From the NCBI GenBank assembly GCA_039199225.1, contig JBCCSZ010000010.1, positions 1 through 47,066 of the forward strand: a stretch of DNA of 47,066 bases, given 5' to 3'. Under the pieces are notes generated by a model, which saw only the letters and a program-made list of their open reading frames with translations, had not been told where the DNA came from and searched no databases. This stretch comes from JBCCSZ01 sp039199225 (GTDB taxonomy: Bacteria; Bacteroidota; Bacteroidia; Chitinophagales; Saprospiraceae). Position numbers and translations under genes: made by a program. The stretch's first letter is position 1. Each line of letters begins with the position of its first letter. This document shows positions 1 to 7,558 of the stretch, in pieces.

Positions 1-1
1 T

Positions 2-169
2 CTAGTTGATAAGTGGAATAGCAGGTGGATCACCATCGCCACCGCCTTTGATGCAGACAAGTTGTCCGCTGTCAAGCGGTTGGCATTTCATCTTGTTCAG
101 TTTACTTGAGTGGTTTTGATTTTTCAAGCCGTCCTGTAGGAAGGCGTTGAGCAGAGCATCCTTTTTCAT
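2..169 (-). CDS. Double-glycine-leader-type small peptide (copy A)
   Basis: This is a 55-residue peptide of unknown function. It starts MKKDALLNAFLQDGL, has a charged and Asn-rich middle, then KCQPLDSGQLVCIKGGG, and ends in a 12-residue tail GDGDPPAIPLIN. Leaders ending in (I/L)KGG are typical of Bacteroidota peptide precursors cut after GG by C39 peptidase/ABC exporters; that family link is inference from the motif. The predicted core has no Cys, Ser, Thr or Lys, so the usual RiPP crosslinks would not be possible. Two Cys (KC and VC) sit in the leader part. About 46 of 55 residues match copy B, and all changes keep the frame open and conserve the motif, which argues that the gene is real. 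The stop codon is at 2-4. No processing enzyme is visible in the window. Confidence 0.7.
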   Translation of the reverse strand: MKKDALLNAFLQDGLKNQNHSSKLNKMKCQPLDSGQLVCIKGGGDGDPPAIPLIN

Positions 170-204
170 AGTTTTTACTTTTTGAAAGTGAGTAAATAGG
201 CAGT

Positions 205-372
205 CTAGTTGACAAGTGGAACCGTAGGTGGGTCACCATCGCCACCGCCTTTGATACAGACAAGTTGTCCGCTGTCGAGCGGTTGGCATTTCATTTTCTG
301 TAATGCACTTGCGTGATTTTGATTGTGTAAGCCATCTTGGAGGAAGGCATTTAACAAAGCATCTTTTTTCAT
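205..372 (-). CDS. Double-glycine-leader-type small peptide (copy B)
   Basis: This is a 55-residue paralogue of copy A, 35 bp upstream of it on the same strand, so the two are probably co-transcribed. It has the same N-terminus (MKKDALLNAFLQDGL), the same KCQPLDSGQLVCIKGGG segment, and the tail GDGDPPTVPLVN. Differences from copy A cluster in two places: residues 16-26 of the leader and the last six residues. The hinge and GG site are invariant, a pattern expected of a precursor family with a diversifying tail. The 19 bases before the start codon are identical to those before copy A and contain no strong Shine-Dalgarno sequence, as is normal in Bacteroidota. A role as signalling or secreted peptide is inference. 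It could also be a non-secreted small regulatory protein. Confidence 0.7.
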   Translation of the reverse strand: MKKDALLNAFLQDGLHNQNHASALQKMKCQPLDSGQLVCIKGGGDGDPPTVPLVN

Positions 373-391
373 AGTTTTTACTTTTTGAAAG

Positions 392-1297
392 GTTAATGAA
401 TAGATGTTGTGAATCAGTGTAATGTAGGAGGGGTATCCACCAATGGATGGTTTTTTATGAATGAAGGCGTATCATCTTTTGAAAGGAAAATTTCGATGGA
501 AGAAACGTCTTCAAGAAATATCGTTTTCATGCGAGAAAATTAGAGTCTGTAAATAAGCTTATGGTCGGCACATGACAACATCAGTCCTTCTATGCACAAA
601 CATGGAGGATCGCAGTAGCTCTGTTTGCAACGACTTTAGTAGCCTTGCAAGACAGGGCATCGGAATTTTTAGAATAATTGGCTTATCTATATATCGGACG
701 TGAAAGAATGGCTAAGAGGTTGCCTGTCCAGATAATTTTTTTGGCTTGTAGTAAGAAAAACGAGCTTTCCTACTCGCAAAGTATGAATACTTAAAAAAAT
801 CATTCGCTTTCCCACATAATCCTGCAGGCCAATGCCACTGCGCATTCTGCTTCTGTACGGCTTACAGCATTCTAGCATGGAAAAGCGAACGACTTGATTT
901 CACAGCTTTATAGGAAGACATTTGTTGCAATGCCTTTTCCAAAAGTATCAGATATGTTGGATGGAAAATCAGGTGTTTTAGTACATAGCTTCTATTTTTT
1001 GTCTGCACAAATATAAGCAAATGATGTCATTTTGAAAATTATTTGATGATATTTTTGAACAAAATAGTGATATATTGTCTTTCTGTGCTGGATGTTAGCT
1101 GTGTAGGTGCCATTTTATCAAGTGTTAAAATTGCAGTCCTCCGGATTTGTTTCCTTAGTTTTACAATAGCAATGTCTAAATTTATAAGTGCCATCCAGGT
1201 ACGGCCTTCTTCACCGGATTGATAAGCGCATTGCCTGATTGATCTTTCATCAGCGGTGAGTTTCAGGACTTCTGCCAAAAATATAAATACCACAAAT
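392..1297. other. Long intergenic stretch without a convincing gene
   Basis: About 900 bp lie between the peptide genes and the oxidoreductase. The two open frames on the minus strand (687-878 and 1039-1362) show no family features. The second overlaps the Tat signal of the next gene, although its C-terminal part is mildly protein-like. An imperfect inverted repeat lies at 621-655 (CTGTTTGCAA, 14-base loop, TTGCAA-G-ACAG). A minus-strand TATATTTG element lies at 1008-1015. The stretch may include a long leader for the leftward peptide genes. Confidence 0.5.
1008..1015 (-). promoter_or_regulatory. Possible minus-strand promoter -7 element (TATATTTG)
   Basis: Read on the minus strand this is TATATTTG, an exact match to the Bacteroidota -7 consensus TAnnTTTG. 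No TTG stands at the ideal -33 spacing, so it is only half a promoter. The next downstream genes on this strand are the tandem peptides, some 635 bp away. That would mean a very long leader, or an unrecognised RNA in between. Confidence 0.3.
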
Positions 1298-2380
1298 ATG
1301 TACAGTCGAAGAAAATTTCTGCACCACAGCACCTTAGCCCTGTCTTCCCTCGCATTGCCCATCAGCTGCCTCGGTGCAACATCTGCCGATAAGAAAATTG
1401 GCGTTGCATTGGTTGGCTTGGGTTACTACAGCCGAGATTTGCTGGCGCCAGCCCTTCAATTGACCCAGCACTGTTACCTGGCAGGCATCGTCACCGGAAC
1501 TGCCTCCAAGATTCCCGCTTGGCAGAAGCAATACAACATCCCGGATAAGAATGTCTACAACTACGACAATTTCGATACCATTGCCAACAATCCGGACATC
1601 GACGTCATCTATGTGGTATTACCGACCTCTATGCACAGCGAATACAGCGTCCGGGCTGCTAATGCTGGTAAGCACGTCTGGTGCGAAAAGCCAATGGCCA
1701 AAACAGCGGCCGAGTGTCAGGCCATTATTGATGCTTGTCAAAAAAATAAAGTCAAATTATCCATCGGCTATCGGATGCACCACGAGCCCAACACGCAAAC
1801 CATCATGCGCTATGCACACGAAAAGCCCTATGGCGACATTCAGGCGGTCATGGCCGAGGCAGGCTATCGGGACGGACGCTCTGACCATTGGAAACAGAGA
1901 AAGGCAATGGGCGGGGGTGCTCTGTATGATATGGGCGTCTACTCTCTCAACGGCATTCGTTATGCGGTGGGAGCCGAGCCGACGGCGGTGGTTTCAGCCA
2001 AGCACAGCACGACGCGCCCGGAGATTTACCACGAAGTGGATGAAACGACAGAGTTTGTGTTGCAATTTCCCAATGGTTTGCAGGCGCTTGGAAAGACCAG
2101 TTTTGGGGAGAACTTGAATACTTTGCGGGTGGACTGTGCCAAGGGATGGTACCAACTGACGCCCTTTCAATCCTACTCTGGCATCCGGGGCAAAGCCAGC
2201 GACGGCAAAGTTTTTGATGCTTCCATTCCCAACCAGCAAGCTCTTCAGATGGACAATGATTCACTAGCAATTTTAGAAGACAAGGCCGTTCGCGTGCCAG
2301 GCGAAGAAGGCATGCGCGACATTCGAATCGTGGAGGCGATTTACCAGTCGGCGCGCGAAGGGCGTAGGATAGAATTGTAG
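1298..2380 (+). CDS. Tat-exported Gfo/Idh/MocA-family oxidoreductase
   Basis: This 360-residue protein is an NAD(P)-dependent sugar or polyol oxidoreductase of the glucose-fructose oxidoreductase class. The start at 1298 is chosen over an in-frame ATG at 1256 because it gives a twin-arginine signal (SRRKFL at residues 3-8, then a hydrophobic stretch). A cofactor-loaded periplasmic enzyme would need that route. The Rossmann glycine motif GLGYYS is at residues 40-45, and the family EKP motif is at residues 130-132. The C-terminal alpha/beta domain is present and the length is normal for the family. The substrate cannot be read from the sequence. The next gene starts within a few bases of the stop, suggesting co-transcription. 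Confidence 0.9.
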   Translation: MYSRRKFLHHSTLALSSLALPISCLGATSADKKIGVALVGLGYYSRDLLAPALQLTQHCYLAGIVTGTASKIPAWQKQYNIPDKNVYNYDNFDTIANNPDIDVIYVVLPTSMHSEYSVRAANAGKHVWCEKPMAKTAAECQAIIDACQKNKVKLSIGYRMHHEPNTQTIMRYAHEKPYGDIQAVMAEAGYRDGRSDHWKQRKAMGGGALYDMGVYSLNGIRYAVGAEPTAVVSAKHSTTRPEIYHEVDETTEFVLQFPNGLQALGKTSFGENLNTLRVDCAKGWYQLTPFQSYSGIRGKASDGKVFDASIPNQQALQMDNDSLAILEDKAVRVPGEEGMRDIRIVEAIYQSAREGRRIEL

Positions 2381-2386
2381 GTGAGA

Positions 2387-2947
2387 ATGGAAGCGCTCGA
2401 GAGCATCATCCGATTTGTGGATACCAATTTGATCCATAGCTTGGTACCAATGATTTTGACATTGATGTTGGTACAATGGCTGTTCACAACCAAGCTTCCA
2501 ACCCAAAAGGTGCTGAACTTGATTTGTTGGGTGATCCTTACCTACGCAGTGCTTAGCTTGATTTATTCTCTGCTCGATGCAATGTCCCCGGATGAAGGTG
2601 GCCAGCGGAATGTTTCGAGGGGTGTTGTTCACTGGATACTGTTTTTCACAGCAACAATATTACCCTTCACCTTGTTGATTAAGCGGCTTGCTACCAAGTA
2701 TTGGTATGTTCTATTGGTTGCCTTTTTGATGAAAATCGGCGTTTACCTAGAGCAGTTTGTGATTGTCTCAACGAGCTTGGCTAGGGATTACGGAACCGAA
2801 AACTGGGATTCTGAAACCTTGAATCTGTGGGTGTATGGAAAATTGATGGCGGCCGCTCAAGGGGTTTTACTGGCCCTCTTGCTATTGGGACTTTTCAAGC
2901 TGAACTTATTCAATAATTACGATCAAAGACGAAAAAATCAATCATAG
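2387..2947 (+). CDS. Small polytopic membrane protein
   Basis: This hypothetical protein has about 186 residues and five predicted hydrophobic helices: around residues 15-33, 42-65, 83-105, 108-130 and 155-178. The loops are short, with one acidic loop (RDYGTENWDSE) before the last helix. The ATG at 2387 is preferred; a GTG at 2381 directly abutting the previous stop is the alternative. It follows the oxidoreductase almost without a gap, so it is likely in the same transcript. No known family is recognised. Confidence 0.75.
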   Translation: MEALESIIRFVDTNLIHSLVPMILTLMLVQWLFTTKLPTQKVLNLICWVILTYAVLSLIYSLLDAMSPDEGGQRNVSRGVVHWILFFTATILPFTLLIKRLATKYWYVLLVAFLMKIGVYLEQFVIVSTSLARDYGTENWDSETLNLWVYGKLMAAAQGVLLALLLLGLFKLNLFNNYDQRRKNQS

Positions 2948-2974
2948 AAAGGAAAAAAACTTAAACGAATAGAT

Positions 2975-3511
2975 ATGAAAATTAGCTGTCAATCCTTCTT
3001 ATTCACGCTGTTGGCGGTGGCTTTTAGTACACTTGCTTTTGGTCAGAATGCCGACTTGAACAAGACCATTGCCACACAGGCAGAGGTTGTTGCCTCCGGC
3101 GCTATGTGGGGCGATTACAAGACCTTAGCCAAGCACACCCACCCGGCCCTCATCAAGTTGCTAGGCGGAGAGGAGTCTTACATCGAGATAGTCAAAGAGA
3201 CCATGGATGGCCTGAAGGAGCAAGGTGTCGAAATCGTCTCTGTCGAGATAGGTGATGACATTAAGGTTTCAGAATTTGAAAACGAAATGCACTGCTTGGT
3301 TCCCAAAAAAGCAAAGGTTCGCTCTGGTGAACAGACTCTTTTGATTGAAAACCACTTATTCGGTATGTCCGAAGATGGTGGCAAGCACTGGGTATTCATC
3401 GAGGCCGATAAGCTGAACAGCCCAGCTGCCAAGCAGATCCTCCCAGATTTTAAGACCAATCTGACGATTCCTGTTGGAAAGCCACCGGTGGTGGTGGAAG
3501 AGGATAAATAG
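2975..3511 (+). CDS. Exported small protein, unknown function
   Basis: This 178-residue protein has a clear Sec signal peptide (MKISCQSF start, cleavage after AFGQ near residue 24). The mature part is mixed alpha/beta. It opens with a helix that includes WGDYKTLAKHTHP and continues with alternating strands, resembling the exported NTF2-like/DUF4440-type small proteins of Bacteroidota. No catalytic residues can be assigned and the tail is charged. It lies 27 bp behind the membrane protein and may close that operon. The next gene converges from the other strand with only 6 bp between stop codons. Confidence 0.75.
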   Translation: MKISCQSFLFTLLAVAFSTLAFGQNADLNKTIATQAEVVASGAMWGDYKTLAKHTHPALIKLLGGEESYIEIVKETMDGLKEQGVEIVSVEIGDDIKVSEFENEMHCLVPKKAKVRSGEQTLLIENHLFGMSEDGGKHWVFIEADKLNSPAAKQILPDFKTNLTIPVGKPPVVVEEDK

Positions 3512-3517
3512 TAAGAC

Positions 3518-4882
3518 TTACTGGATCTTCTTTTGGATGAATTCTTTGTGCTTGTAAGCTTCTTTTTGGAGAATAGCTTCTATTTCAGCTTCGGACAGTT
3601 GCTCATTGTACAGCTTTTCGATCAAAACTTCTGATTTTCCATTTCGGAGTAGATACCTCGTCTCTTCGAACAGAGCTTCAATTTGATAGCGGTAATCAAA
3701 TGGCTTAACGGCTGAATTATTAAATGTTTGGTATCGATACTCCATGGTAAAGGAGCTTTCGTGTGGCAGAAGGGAAATACTTATCTTTTGTCCTTGCTTA
3801 TCCAATTCCTCGGATGTTTTCCAGAAAAGTTTTCTGCCATCAGGTGCAAGAAAAGATAGGCTTGCATTGAGATAAAATTGATCAAATTTTCGACTGTACT
3901 TAATGAAGTTGGTTAGAAGTGGAGAGATACTTTTCTGATAGATTTCCTTAAGTATTTCTTCGTTTTTTACGACTTCAATCTTTGATCCTTTCGTCTTCAA
4001 CTGCTGCTCCAACAGCTTAATCTCCTTGTCTAAGTCATCCGGCTCCCGAATGTTCTCTCCTTTAGCGCCACGAATCATAATGTCCAGTGAGGCAACGAGA
4101 TTCTGAGCGATGTAGTCAATAAATGGGGTGATCTGACCACTATCGGCCTGCCTCAACACACCAAAGTAATTCTGTTTGTCCTCTGTTCGGATGACAGCAG
4201 GTGGGTAGCCGAATTGCATCAGGATGAAGTTCATCAAAATACGAGCTGTTCTGCCGTTGCCATCGTCGAATGGATGTATACGAATAAATTTGTAATGGAA
4301 CTCAGCTGCTAAAATGATGGGATTCGTCTCTGGCTGATCCATTTTTGATTTATACCATTGCATCAAGTCGTTCATCATCGCCGGCGTTTCTTCCGGACTG
4401 GCAAAGCGAAAAATTTCCCCAGTACTGGTTTTGACATGATTGGGTATCGATTTGTAATCACCGATCTTAATCCGCTTTTTGGTCGGTTGGCCCTCTGGCG
4501 TGATGGCGTCGACTTCGTAGGGTTCTTTCAGGATGAGCTTATGGAGTTGACGAATAAAACTTTCGGTAAGCGGACGATCCTGTTTGACGATTTCTACAAC
4601 CCAATTGACGGCCTCATTATGCCCAGTGATTTCGAAGTGATCTTTCAGTGGTTTACTTTGTGCGGTGATACCGAACAGAATTAAGGCTTTGGTTTCACCA
4701 TATGTCAGTGAATTGCCTTCGATGTGATTTGAGTGGAAATTCCAATCCAGCCTAAGCTTTTGCATGATGCGTAGCTCATCTTCCTTGGGTATAGGTCGAA
4801 GCGCATCCAATTGACTCTTTAGTTCGAGGGCCTTTTTGATGTTATCTGTTTCCACTATAACAAAGGTTATTTTGCGGTCCAA
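3518..4882 (-). CDS. Class II Fic-domain protein (probable AMPylase)
   Basis: This 454-residue protein carries the complete Fic signature HPFDDGNGRTAR, with catalytic His203, so it is probably an active adenylyltransferase that attaches AMP to Ser, Thr or Tyr of a target protein. The N-terminal inhibitory motif SNHIEGN (residues 51-57, form [S/T]xxxE[G/N]) places it in class II, where Glu55 would clamp the ATP site and keep the enzyme off. After the Fic core comes a helical linker rich in Lys/Glu (about residues 275-315), then a C-terminal region of no recognised fold that may recognise the target. No antitoxin-like partner is adjacent, which fits the in-cis control by the inhibitory helix. 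The target is unknown. Confidence 0.92.
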   Translation of the reverse strand: MDRKITFVIVETDNIKKALELKSQLDALRPIPKEDELRIMQKLRLDWNFHSNHIEGNSLTYGETKALILFGITAQSKPLKDHFEITGHNEAVNWVVEIVKQDRPLTESFIRQLHKLILKEPYEVDAITPEGQPTKKRIKIGDYKSIPNHVKTSTGEIFRFASPEETPAMMNDLMQWYKSKMDQPETNPIILAAEFHYKFIRIHPFDDGNGRTARILMNFILMQFGYPPAVIRTEDKQNYFGVLRQADSGQITPFIDYIAQNLVASLDIMIRGAKGENIREPDDLDKEIKLLEQQLKTKGSKIEVVKNEEILKEIYQKSISPLLTNFIKYSRKFDQFYLNASLSFLAPDGRKLFWKTSEELDKQGQKISISLLPHESSFTMEYRYQTFNNSAVKPFDYRYQIEALFEETRYLLRNGKSEVLIEKLYNEQLSEAEIEAILQKEAYKHKEFIQKKIQ

Positions 4883-4929
4883 ATTGACAAGATAAGGAAA
4901 TTCCCAGGGAGAATCCTTAAAGGCAACAA

Positions 4930-5637
4930 CTACTTCCCGCTCCCCATTCCCTTCGCCGTTCTTTTGCGAAAGCTGCTGTCGTTGATATTGACCTGCGTGA
5001 AGTGAAACTTGAAGGTGTCTCTGTTGCCTTGGATGATTTCGACATCCTTGGACAGAGGGCCGAATTCTGTATCTACCCAGGTTTGGTAGGAAATGTTGAT
5101 GGTTTGGGAGGTGTCCAGCATATTGCGCATCTCGATCCGGTCGATGGTTTTTTGTGCTTTGTTGTAGCGCAGCTTGACGGGATGGTCTGATTGATCAAGG
5201 CCGCTGTACCATTGGTGGGTAGGGCTGGGGGTTACCTCGGTTTGCTCAGTGATTTGTGAGAAAAACAACTCTGGTCGGGCGCTGAGCTTGTGAAATTCGT
5301 GGCTTTTGATGACTCCCCGCTCTCCGAAGGGGATGCTGTCTTGGATGCTTTTGTCGAACGACAGCTTGTAGCCCTGTTTGGCGTTGGGGAGGATGGCTTC
5401 GAAAGTCTCCATTCTTCCTTTGTACTTTTGGTGGAAATAAGTGTAGCCATCTAGGGTGGAATGCACCTCTGTGGTGTAAAGGATTCCCGGGCCGCTGCAA
5501 TCTGCCGTAGATTGGATGGTTTTTATCTTTTGGTAGCGTTCATCCAGGTCGATGGGGGAGCGGCTGGAATTGGAACAGGCGGCTACCAATAGGGCCAGCA
5601 GGGAAAACAAAAGTTGAAATTTAAGCTTGCAGGTCAT
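4930..5637 (-). CDS. Lipoprotein, possibly LolA-like fold
   Basis: This protein has about 235 residues. The start at 5637 is chosen because it gives a textbook lipoprotein signal ending in LVAAC (Cys near residue 22); longer in-frame starts run into the globin gene. The mature part is beta-rich and ends with strands of the type FKFHFTQVNINDSSF, a pattern common at the end of LolA/outer-membrane lipoprotein-sorting folds. That fold assignment is inference. The gene overlaps the end of the upstream globin gene by 17 bp in another frame, indicating translational coupling in one operon. The function is unknown. Confidence 0.78.
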   Translation of the reverse strand: MTCKLKFQLLFSLLALLVAACSNSSRSPIDLDERYQKIKTIQSTADCSGPGILYTTEVHSTLDGYTYFHQKYKGRMETFEAILPNAKQGYKLSFDKSIQDSIPFGERGVIKSHEFHKLSARPELFFSQITEQTEVTPSPTHQWYSGLDQSDHPVKLRYNKAQKTIDRIEMRNMLDTSQTINISYQTWVDTEFGPLSKDVEIIQGNRDTFKFHFTQVNINDSSFRKRTAKGMGSGK

Positions 5638-6034
5638 GGCGATTGGATGATGGGTTTGGGTTTGTTTGGTGGATTTTGTACTGCATGATGCCGCCAATGG
5701 ATCGGGCGCGTTCTTTGGCCATTGTGGCCTTTTCTCCTTCGAAAAGCTCATCTACTGTTTGTGCGAACAGGCCCAGCCAGGTGCGAAAATGCTCCTCATT
5801 TAGCGGATAGGCATCGTTCAGTGCCAGGTGTTTGACCATCGCATTGCGGTGGTATTCACCCGTGGCGAAAAGGAGGTTGTTCCAAAAGCTGTAAAGAAAC
5901 GGGAGGTGTTCGGGCAAGTCAATTTTTGCTACCTTCAAAAAGATGTGCGCCATCTCTTCGTCCGAAAGCAATTTTTCGTAAAAAGCATCGATCAACCGTT
6001 TAACGTCTTCTTTGGAGCAGATGTCCTTTTTCAT
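5621..6034 (-). CDS. Group III truncated hemoglobin
   Basis: This is a 137-residue cytoplasmic haem protein of the truncated 2/2 globin superfamily. Marks of group III are the FYEKLL helix B with Tyr19 (distal B10 position), the SFWNNLLFATGEY segment, and EHFRTWLGLF with proximal His82 and Trp86. The length is normal for the group, with a short Asn/Pro-rich tail added. Family members bind O2, NO or peroxide, and the role is usually detoxification or microaerobic adaptation. The gene is the second-to-last of a leftward series and overlaps the following lipoprotein gene by 17 bp. Confidence 0.9.
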   Translation of the reverse strand: MKKDICSKEDVKRLIDAFYEKLLSDEEMAHIFLKVAKIDLPEHLPFLYSFWNNLLFATGEYHRNAMVKHLALNDAYPLNEEHFRTWLGLFAQTVDELFEGEKATMAKERARSIGGIMQYKIHQTNPNPSSNRHDLQA

Positions 6035-6094
6035 ATGAGCAAGTCTGGCTCGTACAAAGTAATGAACGAATAATTTGCATGAACGCTTTTCAGA

Positions 6095-6805
6095 TCATTC
6101 AATGCAGTTTTTGTCGTATTCATAGACGTGGACTTCCACATCCTGCCATTTGATACTCTTGATATCTTGTTCGAGCTTGGAACAATGGCCATACAAGTTG
6201 TAGTACAGGCTTCGATAATTTTTCTTTTTGACACGGACAGCCGTCTCATCGCCCTTTTTGAAATAATAAGACTTATCGCCTCCGCCTGCCATGGTGAAGC
6301 CGCCAATCCCCATGCTGGCCGATTCCATGGCCAAGGGATCGTGGTAGACGCGCATCTTACGGCAGCTGGTCGGGTTGAGCAGTTGCATCAAGAGCGTGCG
6401 CTTTTTCTTTTTGACGAAGACTTCTGCTTGCTCAAAATAGGCATAACCGTCTTTAATCAGATCGGCTTCGAGCTCGACATCGTCCCACTGGGTGGCATCG
6501 TAAACCTTTTGCAGTGATCTGTTGAGTTGATCCAACCCGCTAGGCGGGAGATACATAAATCGGATGCCTGCCGGTTTGATGCTTCGCTTTTTGCCCTTTT
6601 CATCTAAGATGCTGATCTCCTCTATCAGGCCCTTTTTGCGCTTAATCTTTTTGATCTTGCCAATGACCTCTGTCCCATCGTCCATGGTGATGTAGGACTT
6701 CTTCTGCCGCGAAAAGCTTTCGTATGGCGTCAAGAAATACTGTGCTTCCACGGTGAAAGCCAGAAAGGTTGTGAAAATCAGCGATAGAACGAGTCTGTAG
6801 TTCAT
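6095..6805 (-). CDS. Exported basic protein, unknown function
   Basis: This 236-residue protein has an N-terminal Sec signal (MNYRLVLSL, cleavage after VEAQ near residue 22). The mature part starts with a small beta-barrel-like stretch (DDGTEVIGKIKKIKRKKG) and is rich in Lys. It contains PTSCRKMRVYHDP and a glycine patch GIGGFTMAGGG. Two conserved-looking Cys are present (TSC and GHC), plus one near the C-terminus. It is probably periplasmic or surface exposed; no family is recognised. It sits 60 bp upstream of the globin gene on the same strand. Confidence 0.75.
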   Translation of the reverse strand: MNYRLVLSLIFTTFLAFTVEAQYFLTPYESFSRQKKSYITMDDGTEVIGKIKKIKRKKGLIEEISILDEKGKKRSIKPAGIRFMYLPPSGLDQLNRSLQKVYDATQWDDVELEADLIKDGYAYFEQAEVFVKKKKRTLLMQLLNPTSCRKMRVYHDPLAMESASMGIGGFTMAGGGDKSYYFKKGDETAVRVKKKNYRSLYYNLYGHCSKLEQDIKSIKWQDVEVHVYEYDKNCIE

Positions 6806-6857
6806 ATTTCAGGGGTATTTTGCAAATGAACTACAATATAGTCAGTCTTTCTTAATC

Positions 6858-7175
6858 TCAGGCAACTACTTGTACGCCCTTCCAAAAAGCAACCCGACCT
6901 TTGATTTGTTGGGCAGCGTCTTTTGGCGTAGGGTAATACCAAGCAGCATCTTTATTTTGCTGTTCATTTACTTGGAGGGTGTAATAACTGGCCTTGCCTT
7001 TCCAGGGGCAGCTCGTTTGTAGAGAACTCTCCTGGAAGTATTCGCAAGCAATGGAGTCAGCAGGGAAATAGTGGTTGCCTTCTACCACAACGGTATCGTC
7101 ACTTTCAGCTATGACGACATTGTTCCAAATGGCTTTCATATTCGGTGATTTTGAAGATTTGAATTCGCTGTTCAT
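6858..7175 (-). CDS. DUF427-family protein
   Basis: This 105-residue protein (93 from the internal Met at 7139) matches the small DUF427 family: MKAIWNNVVIAESDDTVVVEG, then YFPADSI, SCPWKGKASYY and a terminal VAFWKGVQV. The Cys-Pro-Trp-Lys-Gly segment is the family hallmark. Members are small cytoplasmic beta-rich proteins of unknown biochemical role. The 7175 start overlaps the previous stop in ATGA, which favours coupled translation from there. The 7139 start gives the canonical family N-terminus, and both remain possible. Confidence 0.88.
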   Translation of the reverse strand: MNSEFKSSKSPNMKAIWNNVVIAESDDTVVVEGNHYFPADSIACEYFQESSLQTSCPWKGKASYYTLQVNEQQNKDAAWYYPTPKDAAQQIKGRVAFWKGVQVVA

Positions 7176-7540
7176 TTCTGTTTCAGCAGTATTAAAACTT
7201 CAAATTGCCCGGCACGGTTCATTTCAAATTCCATTGTGTCGGCTGTTAATCGGGTAATTTTCACCATTTTCTCCATTTGACCCTCTTCTGTGGTGTAGAG
7301 TTTGCTGCCTGCGATGCGATAAGTACCAACCTCCTTTTGCGTGGTATAATCCACATCGTATTGGCCGCCGGGCTGAAAATTGAAAATGGCCGTCAGCGAT
7401 TGCTTCTCGGTGCGCTCCTTGCCCACCAACCATTTGTCGACCTGCCACTGACCGATAATTTTCTCTTTGTACTGGTTGTCTTGTTGGCAAGCTAGCAGCA
7501 AGCAGGGTAGGAGGAGGGCAAAAATCAGGTACTTCTTCAT
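7172..7540 (-). CDS. Small lipocalin-like lipoprotein
   Basis: This 122-residue protein has a lipoprotein signal ending LLLAC (Cys18). The mature domain begins with KIIGQWQVDKW, followed by alternating strands including FNFQPGGQYDV and KEVGTYRIAGSKLY. That is the typical layout of the small lipocalin-like (DUF4488/DUF5004-type) lipoproteins of Bacteroidota. It is probably inserted in the outer membrane, and the ligand is unknown. It overlaps the DUF427 gene by 4 bp (ATGA) and follows the AlkB-like gene by 18 bp, so the three form an operon. Confidence 0.85.
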   Translation of the reverse strand: MKKYLIFALLLPCLLLACQQDNQYKEKIIGQWQVDKWLVGKERTEKQSLTAIFNFQPGGQYDVDYTTQKEVGTYRIAGSKLYTTEEGQMEKMVKITRLTADTMEFEMNRAGQFEVLILLKQK

Positions 7541-7558
7541 GATGGTTATTTTTAAGTC

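Larger units (their letters stand above)
2..391 (-). repeat. Tandem ~203-bp duplication carrying two GG-peptide genes
   Basis: Two head-to-tail copies of one unit are visible, offset by 203 bp (start codons at 169 and 372). Each copy has a 168-bp reading frame, and both share the same 19 bases just upstream of the start codon (170-188 and 373-391). Similarity drops off further upstream. The first copy begins at the window edge, so more copies could lie to the left. Confidence 0.85.

Noticed and set aside
205..372. Lasso-peptide or graspetide identity for the tandem IKGGG peptides
   Set aside because: Asp residues fall at core positions 2 and 4, not 7-9 as lasso rings need, and copy A has no Ser, Thr or Lys for ester or amide links. 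No maturation genes are in view.
687..878. 63-codon minus-strand open frame
   Set aside because: Composition is Arg/Ser/Leu mixed without family features, and there is no promoter directly before it and no partner.
1039..1362. 107-codon minus-strand open frame
   Set aside because: It overlaps the Tat signal of the strongly supported oxidoreductase gene, and its start lies inside that coding region. The C-terminal part alone is too weak to call.
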